Origin: JAHEKO01 sp965212505 | GTDB lineage: Bacteria > Acidobacteriota > Thermoanaerobaculia > Multivoradales > JAHEKO01 | Reading direction: 5' to 3' | Length of the DNA stretch: 64,000 bases | Assembly: GCA_965212505.1 (NCBI GenBank) | Contig: OZ243123.1 | Location: 4,650,001 to 4,714,000, forward strand | Shown: positions 58,068 to 64,000 of the stretch, in pieces | Position numbering within the stretch: position 1 is the first letter of the stretch | Layout of the letters: the number at the start of each line of letters is the position of its first letter | Translations under genes and position numbers: made by a program | Notes under the pieces: generated by a model | Database searches by the model: none | What the model was told of the DNA's origin: nothing | The model's input: only the letters and a program-made list of their open reading frames with translations

Positions 58068-58661
58068 CTAGGCCCGCGACAGGACTTTCAGACTGGCGCG
58101 CAGGAGATCCTCGAACTCGGCGTCGGGGTTCGCGTCTCGCGCTTTGCGCACGGCTCGCTCCGCCTCCGTCTCCTTGTAGCCGAGGTTGACGAGCGCCAAC
58201 ACGAGGTCGTCACCGGGGCTTGCGGCCGGCCGCTCGGGCAGGCCGGCCATCAGCTCCTGGATCTTGTCCTTGAGCTCGAGCACCATCCGCTCGGCGGTCT
58301 TCTTGCCGACGCCGGGAATTGTCGACAGGCGCACCAGGTCGCCGGCGGCGAGCGAGGCGAGCAGGTCGTCTGCCGCCATGCCCGAGAGGATGACTCGACC
58401 GAGCTTCGGTCCGATCCCGCCGACGCCGATGAGCTTCTCGAACAGTAGCTTCTCTCGGGCGGTGTAGAAACCGAACAGTTCTAGCGCGCCCTCGCGGAGG
58501 TGGGTGTGAATGTAGAGCCCCACCGCCGAGTCGCTGGGCAGCCGCTTGATCTCGGTATAGGTCGACAGCGGAATGTGGACTTCGTAGCCCACGCCCCGCA
58601 CGTCGAGAAGGATCTTCTCGGGCGAGCTCTCGAAGGGTCGACCCTGCAGGTAACCGATCAA
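58068..58661 (-). CDS. ruvA: Holliday junction DNA helicase subunit RuvA
   Basis: A 197-residue protein: an N-terminal OB domain (MIGYLQGRP, VGYEVHIP), two helix-hairpin-helix motifs (LIGVGGIGPKLGRVIL and LSTIPGVGKKTAERMV) and a C-terminal domain III (LVNLGYKETEAERAV) that binds RuvB. It recognises four-way junctions. It lies 15 bases after the PpiD-like gene on the same strand and apart from ruvB, with the S9 peptidase, AlkD-like, remnant and kinase-fold genes in between. Confidence 0.97.
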   Translation of the reverse strand: MIGYLQGRPFESSPEKILLDVRGVGYEVHIPLSTYTEIKRLPSDSAVGLYIHTHLREGALELFGFYTAREKLLFEKLIGVGGIGPKLGRVILSGMAADDLLASLAAGDLVRLSTIPGVGKKTAERMVLELKDKIQELMAGLPERPAASPGDDLVLALVNLGYKETEAERAVRKARDANPDAEFEDLLRASLKVLSRA

Positions 58662-58676
58662 AGCCTGCCCGAGGCC

Positions 58677-60605
58677 CTATCCCTGGGTGAGCTGGAAGTT
58701 CTCGAGGAAGTTGTCGTCGTAGACGACGCCCATCTCCTCGCGCCGCGCCGTGATCAGCGCGCTCAGCATCTCGTTGGCTCGTGAGGCGGCGAGCTGAGTG
58801 CGCGTCGTCTCCTTCTCACTCTCGAAGTCGGCCGGATCAAAACGCTGTCGTTCGACCACCTCGAAGAGCACCGCGCTGTTTGTGTCGCCAACCGGACCGC
58901 CAAACTCGCCGACGTCCAGACCGAGGGCGGCTTCCGCGACCGAACGGTTGTTCCCCAGACTGCCGATGGCTCCACGAAGGCCAAACTCAGGGCTCTCCTC
59001 GACCTCGACGCCGAGATCGCCGGCGACGTCGTCGAAGCTGGTGCCTGCGAGCAGGCGTGTACGCCCCGCTTCGAGCGCCGCCTTGGCCAACTCGACCTGC
59101 TGGTCCTCGATGACGGCGGCACGAACGTCGCTCTCGACGTCCGCTAGCTCCGGCACGTGCGCGGCCTCGATCTCAGCAACTTTGAGCACGACCCAGCCGC
59201 GCGGGATCTGCACCGGGCCGACCGACTCCCCCACCTCGGCGCCGAAGGCAGCCGCCGCGAACGCGTTGGCGCGCCCGATGCCAGAGATGACCTCGTCCTC
59301 GGCAAACGCGTCGGTTGTCAGGTAGAGAATGCTCGCGTCCGGATCGGCGAGCGACTCGAAGTCCTCGAGACCCTCGCGCTCGATGCGCTCGGCCAGTTCG
59401 GTGGCCGTCGTTTCGGCCAGCGCCTGGGCGCGCTCGGCCGCCAGGCGGTTACTGATGCTGGTCGCCACCTCGTCGAGCGGCTGTACGCCACCCTGGGTGC
59501 GGTTGAGAACCTCGATCAGGTGCACGCCGAAGGAGGTCTCCACGGGGCCGACGAGGTCGCCCGCGGAGGCGGAGAATGCCGCCTCCTCGAAGGGCGGCAC
59601 CATCTGGCCACGCCCGAAGGTGCCGAGATCGCCTCCGCGATCCTTGGAACCGGGGTCGTCGGAGAGCTCGGCGGCGACGGCGGCGAAATCCTCGCCGCCC
59701 TCGATGCGTGCTCTCGCCTGGGCGATGCGAGCCCGCGCCTCGTCGGCGGAGCGCTCGTCGCCGGCGCGCACCAGAATGTGCCGGGCGCTGACCTGCTCGT
59801 CACGCTGGTAGTCGCTCTCGTTGTCGCGATAGTAGGCCGCGATATCTGCGTCGGGAATGTCGAGCGTCGACCGGAGCTGGGCCCAGTCGATCAGTAGGTA
59901 GTCGGCGACGCGCTTTTCGGAGACCTCGAAGTTGTTGGCGTTGGCTGCGAAGTACTCGCCGATCTGCGCCTCGCTAGGACTCACCTGGTCGGCGAAGTCC
60001 GCACCGCCGAGACGCACGAATCGAATCTTCGCCCGCTCGACCTGCTCGCGGTAAGACTCTTCGACCTCGGCGTCGGAGACGTAGACGTTCTGGTTGAGAA
60101 GCGACCGAACGCGGCCGACCAGCATGTCTTGGCGCATCGTGCTCTCGAAGCCGTCCGCGGTCATGCGGTTGTTCCGCAGAAGGCTCAGGTAGGCCTCCTG
60201 TCCGATGAAGTTCCCGTTCTCGTCGTTGAACACCGGGAAGTCGAGAATCGCCTGACGCACCTCCTCGTCGGAGATACGAACCCCCATGCGCTCACCTTCC
60301 GCCTCGAGAATCTTCTCGGCTATGAGGAAGTCGAGCACCTGGTTGTGGAGTCCCATCTGCCGGGCGAGATCGGGATCGATTCGGTCGCCGTAGACCTGCT
60401 CGAGCTGTTGCTCCTGCTGGCGGTAGGCGCGCTCGAAGTCGGCATACGTGATCTCGTACTTGCCGACCGTCGCGGCGGTCGCCGTGTTGATCCCCTCTTG
60501 TCCCGTCGGACCGTAGTCGGTGAACAGGAGGAGCACGAAGACGATGATGACGAGCCAGAGAACCCAGCTCAGATGCTTGAGATTGTCGCGAAAGACCTTC
60601 AGCAT
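58677..60605 (-). CDS. PpiD-like periplasmic peptidyl-prolyl isomerase/chaperone
   Basis: A 642-residue inner-membrane-anchored foldase. One N-terminal helix (WVLWLVIIVFVLLLF) is followed by a SurA-like chaperone domain (VGKYEITYADFERAYRQQ), a parvulin domain (SARHILVRA, DPGSKDRGGDLGTFGRGQMV, FGVHLIEV) and a second, degenerate parvulin-like domain. PpiD assists newly exported proteins at the Sec translocon. ATG 60605 has GGAG 7 bases upstream; the frame is open further 5' without a site. Confidence 0.93.
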   Translation of the reverse strand: MLKVFRDNLKHLSWVLWLVIIVFVLLLFTDYGPTGQEGINTATAATVGKYEITYADFERAYRQQEQQLEQVYGDRIDPDLARQMGLHNQVLDFLIAEKILEAEGERMGVRISDEEVRQAILDFPVFNDENGNFIGQEAYLSLLRNNRMTADGFESTMRQDMLVGRVRSLLNQNVYVSDAEVEESYREQVERAKIRFVRLGGADFADQVSPSEAQIGEYFAANANNFEVSEKRVADYLLIDWAQLRSTLDIPDADIAAYYRDNESDYQRDEQVSARHILVRAGDERSADEARARIAQARARIEGGEDFAAVAAELSDDPGSKDRGGDLGTFGRGQMVPPFEEAAFSASAGDLVGPVETSFGVHLIEVLNRTQGGVQPLDEVATSISNRLAAERAQALAETTATELAERIEREGLEDFESLADPDASILYLTTDAFAEDEVISGIGRANAFAAAAFGAEVGESVGPVQIPRGWVVLKVAEIEAAHVPELADVESDVRAAVIEDQQVELAKAALEAGRTRLLAGTSFDDVAGDLGVEVEESPEFGLRGAIGSLGNNRSVAEAALGLDVGEFGGPVGDTNSAVLFEVVERQRFDPADFESEKETTRTQLAASRANEMLSALITARREEMGVVYDDNFLENFQLTQG

Positions 60606-60767
60606 GATCAGACTCCAGCGAGCTTCGGCGCGGCCTGCGCCCAAGCGACCGGTGACTTTAGCAGGAAACCGTGCCCAACGCCTGTGGAAATCGGCCCGGG
60701 GCCGACTTAAACTCCCATAAACAAATACATTTCGTGCTATATTCTCCTGCTCGAAACCGGGAAGACG
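60606..60767. promoter_or_regulatory. Divergent promoter region between ppiD-like and FecR-mre genes
   Basis: 162 non-coding bases with an AT-rich core (about 60705-60745) that includes TATATT (60738-60743), a likely -10 for the plus-strand FecR-mreBCD operon. No convincing -35 was found. Promoters in both directions are expected from the gene layout. Confidence 0.4.
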
Positions 60768-61949
60768 ATGGCCGCTAGCTCGGGAAGCAAGTACTGGTAC
60801 AAGGTGTCGGTCGAGACGCTACGCGTCTGGACCTTCCTGGGCGTGCTGGCGGTGGTCGGAGTTCTCGGGTTCTTCGGCTTCGGAACGGTCCGCCGGCACT
60901 TCGTGAGCAAGCAGGTCGAGACCGCCATGGACGAGTCGCGGAACCTGCTCGACCGCCTGCGCACCGAGGACGAGCTGTTCAACTTCCGCGCGGAGTGGAC
61001 AAGCGCCCGCTCGAGCCTCGAAGAGGCGCGCTTGCAGATTGCCGAGGGCGACATCTCGAAGGCTCTCAAGGCCGCCGAACGAAGTCGATCGCTGCTCCTG
61101 CGCATCCACGAGGGGCTGCTCAAGCGCACCGGCGGGGCGGCCCAGTTCCTCGACGTTCTCGGCCAGGTCGAGTTCCGGCGTGGCGAACGGGGGGAATGGC
61201 TTCCGGCTCGGCGGATGACGGCGCTCTACGAGGGTGACTACATCAAGACGACCAAAGGGGCGTCCGCGAAGGTCATGACAACCGGCGGGGTTCACTTCAC
61301 CGTTCGGCCCGACACGGTCATTCTGGTCACGTCGAGCCGCTCGCCCACGACGGCGCGCCGGGAGCAGACGATCGAGCTCGAATCGGGCTGGGTCAACCTG
61401 AGTACTTCCCAGAGCACCGGGCGGGTGAAGCTGGCCGACGCCGAGGCGCAGGTCAGTACGCGCTCGCACGCGAGCTTCACCTACGACGACCAGAAGCGCA
61501 CCACCGAGATCGCCGCCTACCGCGGCCGGGTGAACGTCACCTCGAGCAGCGGAGAGACGCGTGTCGTGGAGGAGCTGCAGAAGGTGCGCCAGGACGGCAC
61601 GCGACTCGGCGGGGTCGAAGAGCTCCCCGACCAACCCGCGTTGCTCGAGCCGATCGACAACTCCGAACTCTCGATCGACGAGGTCGGAGATGTAACCCTC
61701 ACCTGGGAACCCGTCAAGGGCGCTTCGCGATACGCTCTACAGGTGTCGACCAACACGTTGTTCGTGGACAACGTGATCGACGTGGAGAACCGCAGGAGGC
61801 CGCGAGCACGCGTTGGGCTCAGGGGTGAAGGAGCCTTTGCCTGGCGAGTTGCGGCCTACGACGCCTCCGGGGCCCGTGGGCCGTGGAGTCTTTACAACCG
61901 ATTTCGAGTGACCTCCCACGAAACAACGGGAGATTCTGGAGCCCTTTGA
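60768..61949 (+). CDS. Membrane-anchored FecR-domain protein
   Basis: A 393-residue protein with an N-terminal transmembrane helix (TFLGVLAVVGVLGFFGF), a helical coiled-coil-like stretch (about 45-120), a FecR domain (LYEGDYIKTTKGASAKVMTT, ELESGWVNL, YRGRVNVTS) and a C-terminal fibronectin-like domain (ALQVSTNTLF, FAWRVAAYD). FecR domains in proteins like this sit in the periplasm; they are not necessarily anti-sigma factors, and no sigma gene is present. Only 4 bases separate it from mreB, so it may take part in envelope organisation; inferred from position. Confidence 0.85.
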   Translation: MAASSGSKYWYKVSVETLRVWTFLGVLAVVGVLGFFGFGTVRRHFVSKQVETAMDESRNLLDRLRTEDELFNFRAEWTSARSSLEEARLQIAEGDISKALKAAERSRSLLLRIHEGLLKRTGGAAQFLDVLGQVEFRRGERGEWLPARRMTALYEGDYIKTTKGASAKVMTTGGVHFTVRPDTVILVTSSRSPTTARREQTIELESGWVNLSTSQSTGRVKLADAEAQVSTRSHASFTYDDQKRTTEIAAYRGRVNVTSSSGETRVVEELQKVRQDGTRLGGVEELPDQPALLEPIDNSELSIDEVGDVTLTWEPVKGASRYALQVSTNTLFVDNVIDVENRRRPRARVGLRGEGAFAWRVAAYDASGARGPWSLYNRFRVTSHETTGDSGAL

Positions 61950-61953
61950 CCTG

Positions 61954-62979
61954 ATGCCATTTGCTTCTCTGCTGCGCTACTTTTCGAACGATCTCGCCAT
62001 CGACCTGGGCACGGCGAACACCCTGGTCTATGCCCGCAACAAGGGCATCGTCGTGCGCGAGCCGTCGGTGGTGGTGATCAACAAGCTGACCAATCGCATC
62101 GAGGCGGTCGGTGCGGAAGCGAAGCAGATGCTCGGCCGTACGCCCGGCAACATCGAGTCGATTCGCCCGATGAAGGACGGCGTGATCGCCGACTTCGAGG
62201 TCACCGAGCGCATGCTCGAGTACTTCATCAAGAAGGCCCACGGGCGCAAGATGTACGTGCACCCGCGGATCGTGATCGGCGTGCCGTCGGAGATCACCCA
62301 GGTCGAAAAGCGCGCGGTCAAAGACTCCGCAATGCGCGCCGGCGCTTCCGAGGTCTTTCTGGTCGAGCAGGCGATGATGGCGGCCATCGGCGCCGGTCTC
62401 GGTATCAGCGAGCCGTCCGGAAACATGATCGTCGACATCGGCGGTGGTACGACCGACGTCGCGGTGATCTCGCTCGCGGGCACCGTCTACAGCCGCTCGG
62501 TACGGATCGCCGGCAACGAGATGGACGACGCGGTGATCCAGTACCTCAAGCGCAAGTACAACCTCCTCATCGGTGAGCGCAGCGCCGAGCAGATCAAGAT
62601 GGACGTCGGCTCGGCGTTTCCGCTCAAGGAGCCGATTCAGATGGAGATCAAGGGTCGCGACCTGGTCGAAGGGGTGCCCAAGACGCTCACCATCAGCGAC
62701 GAGGAGATCCGCGAGGCGCTCACCGAGCCGGTGACGACGATCGTCGACGCCGTGCGGATGGCGCTCGAGCGCACTCCGCCAGAGCTCTCCGCCGACATCA
62801 TGGACAAGGGCATCGTGCTGTCGGGTGGCGGCTCGCTGCTGCGAGGGCTCGATCAGCGCCTGCGCAACGAGACCGGCTTGCCGGTTGTTCTCGCCGAGGA
62901 TCCGCTCTCGAGCGTCGTGCTCGGTACCGGCCGCGTTCTCGAGGACATCGACCTTCTCCGCAAGGTCTCCATCCGGTAG
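61954..62979 (+). CDS. mreB: Rod-shape-determining actin homologue MreB
   Basis: A 341-residue MreB. Actin-fold motifs are intact: phosphate 1 AIDLGTANTLVY, phosphate 2 VDIGGGTTDVAVISL and the adenosine motif IVLSGGGSLLRGLDQ. An amphipathic hydrophobic N-terminus (MPFASLLRYF) would bind the membrane. It guides lateral cell-wall synthesis. ATG 61954 is 4 bases after the FecR-domain gene, and mreC follows after 16 bases. Confidence 0.98.
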   Translation: MPFASLLRYFSNDLAIDLGTANTLVYARNKGIVVREPSVVVINKLTNRIEAVGAEAKQMLGRTPGNIESIRPMKDGVIADFEVTERMLEYFIKKAHGRKMYVHPRIVIGVPSEITQVEKRAVKDSAMRAGASEVFLVEQAMMAAIGAGLGISEPSGNMIVDIGGGTTDVAVISLAGTVYSRSVRIAGNEMDDAVIQYLKRKYNLLIGERSAEQIKMDVGSAFPLKEPIQMEIKGRDLVEGVPKTLTISDEEIREALTEPVTTIVDAVRMALERTPPELSADIMDKGIVLSGGGSLLRGLDQRLRNETGLPVVLAEDPLSSVVLGTGRVLEDIDLLRKVSIR

Positions 62980-62995
62980 CCGAGGCTAGGCGGTC

Positions 62996-63847
62996 GTGGC
63001 GACTCTGGCAGAACGCCGCTCCCGTTGGTTGTTGTTGATTCTGCTTGCTCTGCAGCTGGTTCTGCTGAGCGTCCAGGCGCAAGCGCCGGGCGGCTCGAGC
63101 CGGCTCGAGTTCGCGTTCGTTCGGACCGTCGCACCCGTATCCCGTGCGGTCTCGCACGTCGGCAATTTCACGCAGTCGATCTCGGACGGGGCGCGACTGC
63201 GCAGCACCTTGCAAGAAGAGAATGCCGCGCTGCGCACCGAAGTCGAACAGCTCCGGCAGTCGCGCGCCGAAACTTTCGGCATCGAGCTCGAGCTCGAGCG
63301 GCTCTCGACGGCAGTCGACTACGCGGCGGGCCCCCGGGGGCGCCTGCGGGTGGCCGACATCGTCTACGTCGATCACACTTCATGGCTGCAGACCCTGCTG
63401 CTCTACGTCGGGGACGCGGTGGTCGCAAAGAACCAGGCGGTGGTCTCCGGCGACGGTTTGGTCGGGCGAGTGGTCACGGCGCCGACTCCGTACGCCAAAG
63501 TTCAGCTGGTCACCGACCGCGAGGCGAGCGTCGGCAGTATGATCGCCCGCACGCGACGTCAGGGCATCGTCCGGGGTGCAAACCCCGGTTGGCTCGAGCT
63601 CTCCTATGTGCCGCTTCAGGCCGACGTGCGAGTCGGCGATGAGGTGGTGACGGCGGGCATCGACGGTATCTATCCGCGCGGTATTCCCATCGGCACGGTC
63701 ACCGCGGTCGAGCCGGGAGACGAGCTGTTCCACAACATTCGACTCAGCCCGGCGGTCGACTTCGGCGAACTCGATCAGGTGTACGTGCTCGATCGCCTGC
63801 CGGTACCCGAAAGCGCGAAGCAGACCGATCTCGATGCCGGCCGTTAG
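62996..63847 (+). CDS. mreC: Rod-shape-determining protein MreC
   Basis: A 283-residue protein. It has a transmembrane helix (WLLLILLALQLVLLSVQ), a periplasmic coiled coil (about 60-100; LQEENAALRTEVEQLRQ) and two beta-barrel domains (VVSGDGLVGRVV, SVGSMIARTRRQGIVRG, GIYPRGIPIGTV). MreC links MreB filaments to wall synthases. The GTG at 62996 is the start. The mreD start overlaps its end by 14 bases. Confidence 0.96.
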   Translation: MATLAERRSRWLLLILLALQLVLLSVQAQAPGGSSRLEFAFVRTVAPVSRAVSHVGNFTQSISDGARLRSTLQEENAALRTEVEQLRQSRAETFGIELELERLSTAVDYAAGPRGRLRVADIVYVDHTSWLQTLLLYVGDAVVAKNQAVVSGDGLVGRVVTAPTPYAKVQLVTDREASVGSMIARTRRQGIVRGANPGWLELSYVPLQADVRVGDEVVTAGIDGIYPRGIPIGTVTAVEPGDELFHNIRLSPAVDFGELDQVYVLDRLPVPESAKQTDLDAGR

Positions 63848-64000
63848 GTTCTTTCTGGCGTTGGCCGCCGCGGTGGCGGTGCACTTCGTGGCCGCTCAGG
63901 TCTCGGACGGCGCGCCACGAGTGCTCGATCCGTTTCTGTTGGTGGTCATCTGCTACGGCCTGACCGGCGATCTGTTTGTCGGATTGGGAGCCGGCCTGCT
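63834..64000 (+). CDS. mreD: Rod-shape-determining protein MreD (5' part; runs out of window)
   Basis: ATG 63834 lies inside the end of mreC, and the frame stays open to the window edge, giving 55 residues. They begin MPAVRFFLALAAAVAVHFVA and continue DPFLLVVICYGLTGDLFVGLG, the hydrophobic pattern of MreD. Position after mreBC makes the assignment secure despite the short length. penicillin-binding protein 2 and rodA would be expected next, beyond the window. Confidence 0.85.
   Translation, partial: MPAVRFFLALAAAVAVHFVAAQVSDGAPRVLDPFLLVVICYGLTGDLFVGLGAGL

Overview
The window is a high-GC, densely coding bacterial chromosome segment from a Gram-negative-type organism. Signs of this are a GyrB with the long insert seen in proteobacterial enzymes, lipoprotein signal peptides, a PpiD-like periplasmic chaperone and mreBCD. 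TolB-propeller Ser/Thr kinases, TPR plus ASPIC/UnbV lipoprotein pairs, choice-of-anchor beta-helix proteins and BNR-propeller exoproteins together suggest Acidobacteriota (Thermoanaerobaculia-like). That is an inference from gene content; no rRNA or other marker in the window settles it. GTG and TTG starts are common, and many neighbours overlap by 4 bases (ATGA, GTGA, TTGA).

Layout. 1-2.6 kb: a Ser/Thr kinase reading out of the window on the minus strand. 2.6-10.5 kb: a possible origin region, then dnaN-recF-gyrB-gyrA without dnaA. 10.7-24 kb: mostly secreted or surface proteins (two tandem beta-helix paralogues, a TPR lipoprotein coupled to an ASPIC/UnbV lipoprotein, a BNR propeller protein) mixed with housekeeping enzymes (CPBP protease, M20 peptidase, CYTH enzyme, sugar nucleotidyltransferase, HAD phosphatase). 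24-26 kb: small membrane protein, YjbR protein, secreted metallo-beta-lactamase-fold hydrolase. 26.1-31.4 kb (minus): a five-gene cluster with a DUF2064 transferase, an ArsM-like methyltransferase, a radical SAM enzyme, an atypical metallophosphoesterase and a flavoprotein, probably making or modifying an organoarsenical. 31.4-40 kb: a type III polyketide synthase and, 3.4 kb further on, a tightly coupled methyltransferase-ACP-fatty acyl-AMP ligase-flavin monooxygenase operon; together they look like a phenolic-lipid or alkylpyrone pathway. Small exported proteins and a double FKBP isomerase lie between them.

40-50 kb: radical SAM protein, small membrane proteins, an EAL phosphodiesterase with a dead GGDEF domain, and a minus-strand operon of GT-C-like transferase, acylphosphatase, a striking fusion of a subclass B1-type metallo-beta-lactamase with a GH113-like glycosidase, and an Fpg/Nei glycosylase. 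50-60.6 kb: AmpG-like transporter, lipid kinase, ruvB, S9 peptidase, AlkD-like protein, a truncated hydrolase remnant, an exported kinase-fold protein, ruvA and a PpiD-like foldase. 60.7-64 kb: a FecR-domain membrane protein followed by mreB, mreC and the start of mreD (cell shape).

No tRNA, rRNA, insertion sequence or CRISPR array was seen. The most notable items are the B1 lactamase-glycosidase fusion, the arsenic-type cluster with its CTG start and repeated Shine-Dalgarno element, and the FAAL-ACP-type III PKS set.
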